Positions 11,296 to 21,485 of a stretch of 64,000 nucleotides of DNA are shown one piece after another. The stretch is from Amaranthus tricolor (taxonomy: Eukaryota; Streptophyta; Magnoliopsida; Caryophyllales; Amaranthaceae): NCBI RefSeq assembly GCF_026212465.1, contig NC_080047.1, positions 37,803,813 through 37,867,812 on the forward strand, in the 5' to 3' direction. A program made the position numbers and the translations under genes. Every line of letters begins with the position of its first letter. The stretch's first letter is position 1. The notes beneath the pieces are model-generated. The model saw only the letters and a program-made list of their open reading frames with translations. It did no database searches and was not told the DNA's origin.

Positions 11296-11500
11296 ATATG
11301 CTGCGGTTTTACAAAGAAGAAACATAAAATTATTTTTGAAAAAACAAAAAAATTAAATATATGCTGCGGTTTTCCCGTTGCACGCAGCAATTAATTGAAC
11401 ATTCACAAGTATATGCTGCGGTTTTCCCGTTGCCCGCAGCAATTAATTGAATTTTCACAGTATATGCTACGGTTGTTCTTAGCCCACAGCAAATAAGCAT
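11296..11500. repeat. Left subterminal repeats of the CACTA element
   Basis: The word TATGCTGCGGTTTT or close variants occurs near 11297, 11350, 11411 and 11463. Each of the last three is followed by an inverted GCAGC-type partner (CGCAGCAATTAATTGAA twice). In CACTA elements such arrays bind the accessory transposase protein; that role is inferred from the superfamily. Confidence 0.88.
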
Positions 11501-12360
11501 TACAAAAACCCGCCTTTTAACGTTATACCCTTAAACCCACACGAATAATTTTCATAAAACACTCGAAAAACACACTGTTTCATCTTCTTCTTCACGCTAC
11601 TACTTCTTGTTTCATAAACCCAGGGCTGTAATTGCTACTTCTTGTTCACTCGAAAAACCCATTAAAACTCATTAAAACCCACGACATTTTCTTGTTCACT
11701 GCTACTTCTTATTCATAAACCCACGGCTGTAACTGTTCATAAACTAGAAATTTAAGACTTTGGTCTTGTTCATCTTCAAAACCCACGAAATTAAGGTATT
11801 TTTTCTCTTTTTAATTTGTTAAACATTTAAGTTTTGCAAGATATTCATGAAAACACTCGGAAATTAGGGCAACTCTTTTTATACTAATTTTGTTTCTTTG
11901 TTTTTCGTTGTAGATAACATAACCCACGAAATCAAGCTAATTATATTTATTTTACTAATTTGCAAGTTCATATCTTTATTGTTTAACATGTAATTTAGTA
12001 ATTTAGTGCTAAAGATATCATTTTATTTATGAATTTTACATTATTCAAGTTTATGTTATTAGTTTGTTAAATATTTGTGTAATTTGTTAAAAATGTGGTT
12101 TGTTGTTATACTAATGTCTTTAACTATTAGAATTAGAATATGATTTTATTTACAATGTAGTGCTTAATATTGAAGTATGAAGTATAGAATTAGAATATGA
12201 AGTATATATATTTAGGGTTAAATAGATTTGGTATAAATAAGTATATATTTTTAGGGTTAAATATATTTGGTATAAATAAGTACATATGTTAAAAGTTGGT
12301 ATTAATTTTGTTTTGAATTAATTAATCACACTAATTAGGATAAAAAAAGATCGTTCTTCG
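11501..12360 (+). promoter_or_regulatory. Leader/promoter region of the CACTA transposase gene
   Basis: No coding sequence is evident. The region has a CTTCTTCTTC-rich stretch (11580-11720), typical of a plant leader, and then AT-rich DNA containing a near-duplicated segment TTTAGGGTTAAATA-TTTGGTATAAATAAGTA (about 12210-12240 and 12250-12285). The first TNP2 ATG is at 12361. Confidence 0.5.
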
Positions 12361-15149
12361 ATGTATGGAAGCACTGAATTGTCAGAATTTATTGATGGCG
12401 TATTAGAATTTTGTAGTATTGTGGTTGAACATCAAGTTAGGACGGGGGGAGTTGGTTTTTATTGCTCATGTGTCACTTGTGGCAATGTATCAAAGGTAGA
12501 TAGTGTTCATATCCTTAGGGAGCACATACTTCGACGTGGGTTTAGGCCTCAATATCATGTTTGGGTTTGGCATGGTAAGGAGGGAGTTTACAAAGAGAAA
12601 AGTGTTGTTGAGGACTTCAATAATGTGGCTGATGTCAATAAGGATGTAGTAGATCATGTTGATGGGTATGAGATAGATGAAGAGAATGTCGATGAGGATG
12701 TGGATCATGTTGATGAGATGATGGAGGGAGTCGATGATGAGTTAGGAAAACGTCCTCGTTTTTTGACTTGTTGATAGAGGCTTCTCAAAAGCCTTTGTAC
12801 CCTGGATGTACAAAGTTCACCAAACTAACAACAGTGTTGATAATTTTCAACATTAAGTCAATGTTCAATTGGAGTGACGCTAGTTTCACAATGTTATTAG
12901 AAGCGTTAAGTGAGATGCTTCCTGAGGGAAATGAACTTCCAAAGTCGAGATATTATGCCAAAAAGCTCATGTGTCCTTTCGGCTTAGAGTACTAGAAGAT
13001 TCATGCATGTCCGAATGATTGTGTATTGTATCGGAATGAAAACGAGAACTTAGAAGAGTGTTCTAGGTGTGGATTATCGCGCTACAAGCGTAAAGGGGCT
13101 CGGGATGCTAAAGGGCCCCCGGCTAAGGTATTGTGATATCTTCCAATAATACCTAGATTCAAGCGCTTGTTTTCTATAAAGAAAGATGCGTTAAATTTGA
13201 GATGACACGCAGATAGGGTGAAGAAAGGTCACTTGCTCACACATCCATCTGATTCTCCGAAGCGGAAAAGTATTGATAGGTTGCATAAGACTTTTGGGGA
13301 TGAGGTTCGTAATTTAAGGCTCAGACTGTGTACGGATGGAATGAACCCATTCGAAAATCTTAGTTCTCAACATAGTACTTGGCTGGTATTGTTAGTGATC
13401 TATAATTTGCCACCTTGGTTGTGTATGAAGCATAAGTACATTATGCTTTCGCTTCTTATCTCGGGTCCTAAACAACCTGGCAATGACATAGATGTATATC
13501 TTGCACCTCTCGTTGAGGATTTGAGAAAGATGTGGGATGAAGGCGTTTCCGTGTTTGATGCATATGCTAATGAAGAGTTCACCTTGTGTGCAATGCTTTT
13601 ATGCACCGTTAATGATTTTCCGGCATATGGCAACTTATCGGGGTATAAGAACAAAGGGAAGAAAGTATGCCCAATATGTATAGATGACATGGAATCTACG
13701 TGGATTCCTAAGTGCAAACACGTATTCATGCACCATCGAAAGTTCCTCCCACGAGATCACCAATATCGTAAGAAGAAGAAGATGTTCAACGGGGAGGTTG
13801 AGGACCGTGTAGCTCGTCGACCGTTGACAGGTTATGAGGTTTATGAACAGGTTAAGTGAGTTGAGACTGTATTTTGGTAAAACAGGGCAAGTGCAAGGGG
13901 GTGAAGACAGATTATGGAAAAAAGAATCAATTTTTTGGAAGCTTTCATATTGGAGAGATCTACAGGTTAGGCATTGTCTTGGCGTTATGTATATAGAGAA
14001 AAATGTATGCGATTGCATACTCGGGACTCTCATGAACATTTCGGGTAAGACAAAGAATGTTAAGGCCGTGCGAGATTGGTTTGAATGTAAGGGTCCTCGT
14101 CTGGAGTTGTGGGCACATGTTAAGGTGAGTAAGAAAAGAAATACAGCTGATAAAGTTGGTGGCAGTAACAAGGGAAAGGGCGGTAAGAAGAAGATGAGTA
14201 ATGACAAAGTTTATTTGCCTCCAGCTTGCTACACGTTGTCCAAAGCAGAGATGCAGACATTTTGTGAGTCTTTGTATGGCGTTAAGGTTCCGTTTGGGTA
14301 CTCATCCAACATGAAGAAATTTGTGACCCTAAATGGTGAGTTGAAGTTGGGAAGCATGAAATCTCACGATTGCCATGTAATGATGCAAGTGTTCTTACCA
14401 ATTGCAATCCGTGGAATAGTGCCAAAACATGTGAGATATGCTATTACCGAGCCATGTTCGTTCTTCAACACAATTTGTAGTAAAGTTCTTGATCCCTTTA
14501 AACTTGATGCTCTTCGAGTCGATGTGATTGTAACTTTATGCAAGTTTGATATGTATTTTCCACCTTCTTTCTTTGACATAATGGTTCATCTTATTGTCCA
14601 TCTCGTTCGTGAAATCAAGCTTTTGGGTGCAGTTTTTTTAAGGTGGTGTTATCCTTTTGAAAGACTGTTTTACAAAATAAGGTGAGGAATCCAGCACAAC
14701 CCGAGGAGAGTATGATTCAAGGCACTGTGAGCGATGAGATTGATAACTTTATAGCTGAGTATTTGGCCATGGCAAAGCCTATTGGACTTCCCACCTCTCG
14801 ATATGAAGGAAGGTTTGAGGGAAAAGGAACAATTGGCTCCAAATCGATCATACCTCCTCGAGACAGTCTTCTACAAGCACACTTGTATGTGTTACATCAT
14901 ATTCCTAAAGTCCATCCTTTTTTATATCCCAATCAGAGTCCGGCCACGACCTCATCTACGACTACCTCCGCATCCGCGAATACTCCTGCTGGAGATCGGG
15001 TGCGGGATTGGTATTGCAGACTTCATTCCCGAGATGCAAGTGGTATATTAACCATTACTGATCCGGGAACGAAGAAGGTTGCTTATGCTGTGGTGAGTTT
15101 TGAAATTATTAAGTATATTCTTGATTTGTTTTGTATTTTTTGGCTTTGA
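12361..15149 (+). pseudogene. TNP2-type CACTA transposase
   Basis: Domains in order: a transposase-associated domain (about 12361-12570, ending GFRPQYHVWVWHG), an acidic linker, the CPNDC / CSRCG zinc-type block (about 13010-13075), the Transposase_21 core (13218-13860, with LRLCTDGMNPF, SGPKQPGNDIDVYL and CPICIDD) and DUF4218 (about 13970-14640, SHDCHVMMQ), then a SRYEGRFEGKGT block (14799-14832). Breaks: a frameshift in a T-run near 12760, TAG in EYxKIHACPNDC near 12993, TGA before YLPIIPRFKR near 13136, TGA before HADR near 13203, and frameshifts near 13855 and 14685. The three stops replace codons that are Trp, Lys or Arg in relatives. In living elements this protein cuts the transposon ends. 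Confidence 0.9.
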
Positions 15150-15281
15150 TTTACTTAAAATAATTGTTATATATGTCACTTTTTATTTGAACAGATGGGC
15201 TGGAAGGAAAAAGAAGCTCGGGGGAGTTTACCCCATGAGGCAATGTTGATGCATTGCATATGGTCTTAGGGAAAGACCATA

Positions 15282-15294
15282 GGGGGGGGGGGGG
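15282..15294 (+). repeat. 13-base poly-G run in the CACTA second gene
   Basis: A run of 13 G lies inside the GRVxGxG-coding block of the accessory gene. It is probably an expansion in decaying coding sequence and destroys the frame. Confidence 0.9.
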
Positions 15295-16952
15295 TAGTCG
15301 GAAAAGGAGGCGCTCGCGTGGGCTTAAAGAAGGCATTCGACAAAGAGTGTCTTGCTACTCAATCCAGAACGACGCCACCTGATGAAGTAGCAACCCTTAG
15401 AGCATAAATTACGAAGGATGTTCTTGCCAAAGTGGCATTCGTGTTGCAGAAGATGGGAGCCCCCACTGTAGACTTGGCAAATCTGATTATCGAGGATCAG
15501 CAAAGTCAACATGGGGATCCCAAGGCTTCGGCCGAGCCAACACCCGAGCCCATTACCCCTGTAGCACCCCAGCCCATTACTACCCCCGATGAGCAAAATC
15601 CTACTTCAGAGACCATGAACTCCGTTGCTCAAAATTCGGAGCCAACTCCCGAGCCAGTGGTAAAAGTACATAGTTTTTAAATATATAAGCACTTAATAAT
15701 TTAAAGTGCAATGTGTTTTAATATGTTATTATGATGCTAATTATACTAAAGGACACAATTTTCAGGAGACAACTCCTTGTTCTCTTTTGCTGCCTCAGTT
15801 AGGTGTTGCTAGTGATGGCGACTTAACTGAGGTTGCATATGGTGTGGCATAGCCAACCAAAGAGGGCAAAATAGTGCATTCCATGCCTGTTACAAGTGGC
15901 CATATCAGTGTGACCATGGAAACTATTCTAAAGGGGTTTGAAGATTTCTCACTCTCGGTTCCAATGCCAGAATGGAGCCTTGAGAAACTATCAGACTCCC
16001 TAGGTAGTTTCGTCACATGGCCATATGCTTGGGTCCGATTCACTACCATGGTAATAATCATTTGTATCTTATTTATTTTTATTTTTTTAATTGCATGCTT
16101 ACACTAATTTAATTGTATAAATTAAAATAGCAAAAGAGTCCAAAGGGCTCTAGGAGAGACATCGGTTCCTCATCAAAGGTGTCGACTGGGTCAAAGTCGA
16201 TGACAATCACTCCAATTTTGACTGATGTGGAGCTAAAAGACCTCTCTCAAGATTGCAAATGGCTGCACACATGTGCATCTCGCATGCGTGAGGAGGACCC
16301 AATCGTTCTAACCCTGCAAAAGGAATAATTCTGCTTTGTTGAGAGCCCATTTGTAATTATTCGTCCTAGTCACATTGGGCAATTCTTGAGAGGAGAAATG
16401 TTGAATGTAACTCTTATCCATGTCTACATGAGGTGATGTTCATTATCTTACTATTTAGACATTATTGTTTAATTGTTTTAATAACCGAATTACTGACAAA
16501 ATTTTCTTATTTGTGAGTTTAGTGCGGCTTACGAGGAGCTAAATTCTTGCGAACCTCTAATAAAAGTTGGATGGTTTTGTCTTGAGTCGATTTCGGGTAC
16601 TAAAAGCGTAAATGATCCAGATGACGTCAAAGCATACATTGAGACTACTTTGAATAATTCACTTGCATCTAAACACACGTTCATTCTGGCTCCATATGTG
16701 GAAGAGTAAGTTTTATTTTTGAAATTGAACTTATCTTTTGACTTTTAAGTTCACATAATCTCTAATTTGTTGATTTTAAATTGTCTTTGTAGTTTGCATT
16801 GGATACTTTTGGTCATATGTCCTTTAACGAACACTGTGCACGTCTTCAACTCATTACAAAAAGCTCAAAGCCCGCCTCGCAACACAAAATTCAAAGCCTT
16901 GTTGAATGCAAACGTAATTTTATAAATTTTACCAATTTCATTTAATTAAGTG

Positions 16953-16955
<3 letters not shown>

Positions 16956-17006
<51 letters not shown>

Positions 17007-17047
17007 AAATATATATACATATATGTATAAATATATATACATATATG

Positions 17048-17115
<68 letters not shown>
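16956..17115. repeat. (TA)n microsatellite in a CACTA intron
   Basis: About 160 bases of TA repeat with internal TATACATATATGTATAAA variants in the middle (17000-17055), in an intron of the second CACTA gene. Confidence 0.95.
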
Positions 17116-17118
<3 letters not shown>

Positions 17119-17234
17119 TTACATTAATATTATTACATGCATTGATATATAAATAGTTATACTTTTCCCATGCGTTTCAGCACAATGAAAAAAGTGCGTG
17201 GAGAAATGGGATCTATATCCAGAGCCACATTTTC

Positions 17235-18040
17235 GAAATGGACAGCAGTAAAAGTACACAACACTATTCGATTTTACGGGTTTTTAAGCCTTTTTTGCAC
17301 TTTCGCGCATAAAGTGTTTGGTATTTTTCCGAAATGAACAACAGTAAAAGTACACAATTTGGTTTGTTATGCACGAAATTTGGCACACAACACTATTTGT
17401 ATATATTATTGTTTTGAAGTGGTTAGAATTGAAAATCATAGTCATATGCTAGAAATTACGTGTTAAGTTGCGATTTTATGGGTTTTTAAGTTTTTTTGGC
17501 ACTTTCGCGCATAAAGTATTTGGTATTTTTCCGAAATGGACATCAGTAAAGGTACACAATTTGGTTTGTTTTGCACGAAATTTGGCACACAACACTATTT
17601 GGTATATATTATTATATTGAAGTGGTTAGAATTGAAAATCATAGTCATATGCTAGAAATTACGTGTTGCGATTTTATGGGTTTTTAAGCTTTTTTGGCAC
17701 TTTCGCGCATAAAGTAGCTCAAACTTGGTTTGTTTTGCACGAAACTTGGCACACAACACTATTTGGTATATATTATTGTGTTCAAGTGGTTAGAATTGAA
17801 AATCACAGTCATATGCTAAAAATTACGTGTTAAGTTGCGATTTTATGGGTTTTTAAGCATTTTTGGCACTTTCGCGCATAAAGTAGCTCAAACTTGGTTT
17901 GTTTTGCACGAAACTTTGCACACAACACTATTGGTATATATTATTGTGTTAAAGTGGTTAGAATTGAAAATCATAGTCATATGCTAGAAATTACGTGCTA
18001 AGTTGCGATTTTATGGGTTTTTAAGCTTTTTTGGCACTAA
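17235..18040 (+). repeat. Intronic tandem repeat, five units of about 170-200 bp
   Basis: The word CGATTTTA(T/C)GGGTTTTTAAG recurs at about 17269, 17471, 17669, 17838 and 18006, giving spacings near 202, 198, 169 and 168. Each unit also contains GGCACTTTCGCGCATAAAGT (not in the last) and TGCACGAAA-TTGGCACACAACACTA words. The last two full units lack about 30 bases present in the earlier ones. The array sits between the exon ending near 17250 and the exon with the catalytic Cys. Confidence 0.9.
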
Positions 18041-18579
18041 CATCTATTTTCTCTTAGTGCTTTCGACAAGATTATTATACCGTTGATTGCGGCTACTATA
18101 CTCTCAAATATATGGATGATATTTTACAATCCGTGAAGGAGGTTGGAGTCGAAAACATAGATGCCGTAAGTATTTGTTACGTTCTTAAATTATAATATAT
18201 ATTATACATTTACTATTATTGGTAAAATCTAATGTTTAAGTGTCTTTTAATTTTATATTATATTATAGGTTTTATACAACATTCCAAGAGAAACACGCCC
18301 TTTGAGAGATGAGGAAATACGCGAATTGAAAGACAAGATTGCCGCGTATCTTGCTAATTTTTGTTCTTGGTAAATAATGTAATTAGTTTAGATTTAGGAC
18401 TTTAATTTGTATATGTACATATTATTATATATACGATCGAGTTTACAAAGAGACTATAGGTGATTATTGGTGATTATCGGTGATTATCATTGGATTATTG
18501 GATTAATCATTGTTTATTACATTGTACATTATTGGATTATTTATTGGTATTAAATGAAAAAAGCAAAAAAAAAATTAAT

Positions 18580-18823
18580 ATATATGCTGCAGGCCTTCTT
18601 AAAACCGCAACATATAGTGTAAGACTATATGCTGCGGTTTTGTGGAGGCCCGCAGCATACAGTCTTACACTATATGCTGCGGTTTTGGAAAGGCCCGCAG
18701 GATATAGTCTTTTTATGTGCTGTGGTTTTGAACCGCAACATTTAAAATAGGCCATCTGCTGCTATCACTAATGCTTGGGGCCAAAACCGCAACATATTAT
18801 AGCCAAAAAAACGTAGCAAATGA
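18580..18823. repeat. Right subterminal repeats of the CACTA element
   Basis: TATGCTGCGGTTTT and inverted AAACCGCAACATAT words alternate at about 18582, 18605, 18629, 18672, 18716 and 18784, partly as palindromes (for example around 18612-18690). They mirror the array at the left end. Confidence 0.9.
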
Positions 18824-18840
18824 GGTTTTTTCCACTAGTA

Positions 18841-19108
18841 TAAACAGTCAAATAGTGCTAAAAAATGTGCAACAATGTGATGGTGGGCCTTGGTTATGAG
18901 CATATGCTTCGACCATTACCACAAAATGATGTTCCAGGTTCCTTCACACAAGCAAGAAGATGCTTCGGGCACGTCGATTGAGCATCTATCGCCATATACA
19001 CTTAGTCTACATTCAACTAATCCTGAACCCACTCAGGGCGAGTCTTCATATGTATCCCCTGTTCATCCCTATAACTTTAGTGTTCAAGATCAATCAAATA
19101 GCGAGTGA
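18841..19108 (+). pseudogene. Plant-mobile-domain-like remnant, right piece
   Basis: Starts with TAA, the duplicated target. It reads YEHMLRPLPQND and then, one frame over, a Ser/Pro/Thr-rich tail (HKQEDASGTSIEHLSPYT ... DQSNSE then stop at 19106-19108). Proline-rich or serine-rich tails after the mobile domain are common in this family. The link to the piece at 10873-11150 is inferred from position; joining them removes the CACTA insertion. Confidence 0.4.
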
Positions 19109-19230
19109 CCCTTATAGTTTATCGAAGTCTAGATACAATTTATGTGGGCGCTACACTCACTATTGATTCTTAGATTATAGCTTGTATATATTTGACTGTG
19201 TATATATCTTTTTAGTTAATGGACAATTGT

Positions 19231-19680
19231 ATCATACTATTAACGAAAAGAACTGGAAAATTCCATGTGCCATCCTCACAATAATTTGCCTTATGGAATA
19301 ATCAAATTAATTAATTGCTATATTTATTACTAAATAAGGTAAACTTGATTATATTTTATTTTATTAATCATACTATTAACTAAAAGAACTGGAAAATTTT
19401 ATGTGTCATCCTCACAATGATTTACCATTTACCACATGGAATAATCAAATTAATTAATTGCTATATTTAATACTAAATAAGGTAATTTTTCTTATTGTAT
19501 TAAACTAAAATAAATCCATCTATCATACTATTAACTATTAACTAAAAGGACTGAAAAATTTCATGTGGCATCCTCACAATGATTTGTCACCTGGAATAAT
19601 CAAATTAATTAATTGCTATGTTTATTAAACTAAATAAGTTAAAGTTGATTTTATTTTATTAAACTAAAATAAATGCACCA
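19231..19680 (+). repeat. Three-copy tandem repeat of about 150 bp
   Basis: Three successive units start ATCATACTATTAAC (19231, 19367, 19521). Each contains AACTGGAAAA- or GACTGAAAAA-type words, CATCCTCACAATGATTT and GGAATAATCAAATTAATTAA. Copies differ by substitutions and small indels. No coding capacity. Confidence 0.88.
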
Positions 19681-19904
19681 ATGAATCAATAAAATACACC
19701 AATAATCAATAAAATCAATAAAATACATTAATGAAGAAACGACTTGAGACACGTGTCACGCTGTCATTAAAAATTTTCCCGCCTTTTCTATCATTGATAG
19801 GGAAACTTTTAATATTTGACTTGATATTTAAGAAAACAATTAACTCATTAAAACATGTAATATTTGTTGCTTGACTATAACTATATGTGATGATATATTG
19901 AAAT

Positions 19905-20622
19905 TAAAGCTGTTTATGGGTGAGCTTGGATGGATAGCAAACCGATTGATGCCTTAAAAATCTACTCGCGGGCTCAAATACTCAAAAGCCCGCCCACATG
20001 TGCAGGCATATTTTTTTGTCAATATGTACTCATTTTCTTAGCGGGCGGAACCGCGGATAAGTGGGTATTTCTTATATAAAAATTACAAATACAATTGTAA
20101 AGTTTTTATTTGATGTTACAAATTATAAAGTTAAGTCTTAATAACAATTAAAATAATAAAATGCATTGTCCAAAATCCAAATACATAAAAAAAAATCTCA
20201 AATTATATAAATATAAAATTTGGGGATGGAGATGAGAATTGGGTGATGGGAATTGGAAGTTGTAGAGAGTATAAGAGAATTGAAAAATGGGTATTATTGG
20301 GGAGTATTAAAAGTAATTTGGGTAATGTAGGGTTAACATAAAAATAAAAGAATTATTATTTAATAATTAATATATTAAATGTAATAGCTCGAGTTATTCT
20401 TTTTTTTTTATTGATAATTTAAGGGGTGTTACATTAAACTAAGCGGCCGGACGGGTATACCTGTGGATAGTTTTTTGGTGTTGCTACCCGTCCATTTAAC
20501 GTGGCGGGCGGGTATTACCCGTCCAACTGCTATTTTTTTAAAAAAAAGCGTTGTCCAAGCCCGCGCGTTTTTCGAGTTGGGCGGGTCGAGCCTTGCGGAT
20601 AGCCTGTCCATGAACAACTCTA
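19905..20622. mobile_element. hAT-type MITE with near-perfect 8 bp target duplication
   Basis: Ends TAAAGCTGTTTATGG and, inverted, TAGAGTTGTTCATGG. The flanks are ATTGAAAT (19897-19904) and ATTAAAAT (20623-20630), 7 of 8 identical, the hAT duplication length. The subterminal parts contain GCGGGC/GCCCGC boxes in both orientations (19970-20060 and 20435-20600). No transposase. Confidence 0.82.
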
Positions 20623-20925
20623 ATTAAAATACTATATTTTCTTATGTAAACCAAAAAAAATGTAAATCTTTATTTAAACTTAGATAAATCATCATCACAT
20701 AATCAATAAGCTAACTAATTTAGCTATTATTCAACTAAATCCTCCCTAATAAGTCATATCCTATTATGGTTGAAGACTTTTAAATTTTATGAGTATATCT
20801 CAATCATCAATTATTATAATTTATTATTTATATATGGCTGTGTTTTTTTTAATAAAGGATTGTTTTGTATTTTGTAGTTTACAAGTTTTTATCCGTAACA
20901 AATAATGTCAATACTACAGGGGTGT

Positions 20926-20934
20926 AAACCCTAA
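20926..20934 (+). promoter_or_regulatory. Telo-box in the eIF3a promoter/leader
   Basis: AAACCCTAA, the plant telo-box, lies about 120 bases before the end of the first leader exon. Telo-boxes are common in promoters of plant translation-machinery genes, which fits eIF3a. Confidence 0.6.
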
Positions 20935-21485
20935 GAATATTATCGTCCGCTCAAGAGTCAAGCTGTATTTTCGTCTTCTCTAATCATCGGCTATTGGGCT
21001 ATTTGCTTAGGGCTACCAATTTTGAGAACAGAGCATCACTCTTTTGCCACATGCAGGTACTTTTTTTCTACAATTATTTTACAATTAGTTATCCAATTTT
21101 GAATTTTATAGTTTCCGATTGTTAATCGTATTGTTTATTTCTGATTTATTGTTGTATTGATTGAAATATATGGGATTATATGATTAGGGTTTATATTTTG
21201 TGAATTATGAAGGTGTAAATTTTTTTTACTTAGATGTATTAATGCCAACGGACTAATTCATTTGCCAAATAGCTAAATTACTTTCCTTGCTTTCGAATTT
21301 TAACCTTCTTTTGCTTTGAGGAAATTAGGTTTTATGTTGTGGGATTGTTTTTGTTGTTGTTTTGCTTTCAGGAGTTTTGTTCTCTTAATTGTTCTGCGTA
21401 AGAAATGATATTTTTAAAAGGGGGTGCAAATATGGCTTACCGGGGATTGTTTTTTGTGCAGATTTGAGAACTCAATTGATCAATC
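20935..21485 (+). promoter_or_regulatory. eIF3a 5' UTR with a leader intron and a three-codon uORF
   Basis: A leader exon ends at CAG 21056 before a GT. The intron 21057-21461 ends TTTTTTGTGCAG, and the second part of the leader runs to the ATG at 21486. After splicing, the ATG at 21051 reads ATG-CAG-ATT-TGA across the junction, giving a minimal uORF. The transcription start is not determined. Confidence 0.65.

Larger units (their letters stand above)
15193..18372 (+). pseudogene. Second CACTA gene: En/Spm-type N-terminal region, DUF8039-like block and Ulp1-like protease end
   Basis: Spliced pieces can be followed: MGWKEKEARGS from 15195; a block around 15240-15360 with a broken GRVxGxGxxVGLKKAF-type pattern common in plant CACTA accessory proteins; a proline-rich linker (15420-15662); a DUF8039-like stretch (15764-16050, HSMPVTSGHISVTMETIL, PEWSLEKL, GSFVTWPYAWV); and a C48/Ulp1-like region from about 16520 (LHWILLVICPL near 16796, DCGYYTLKYM near 18086, end NFCSW then TAA at 18370-18372). 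The His and Cys of the protease triad are visible. Where relatives usually have Asp (VLDSL) it reads VFNSL. Stops near 15268, 15404, 15852 and 16327 make it non-functional. The exon carrying the catalytic Cys is separated by an intron with a large tandem array. Confidence 0.78.
11266..18840 (+). mobile_element. CACTA (En/Spm) DNA transposon, 7575 bp
   Basis: Terminal inverted repeats CACTAGTGGAAAAAACC (11266-11282) and its inverse (18824-18840) differ only at the outermost base (G to A on the + strand at the right end). They are flanked by a perfect 3 bp duplication TAA (11263-11265 and 18841-18843). Both ends carry subterminal TATGCTGCGGTTTT repeats in both orientations. Inside are a TNP2-type transposase gene and a second gene with a Ulp1-like protease end. 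Stops and frameshifts show this copy is dead, but its ends could still be recognised by an active relative. Confidence 0.96.
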
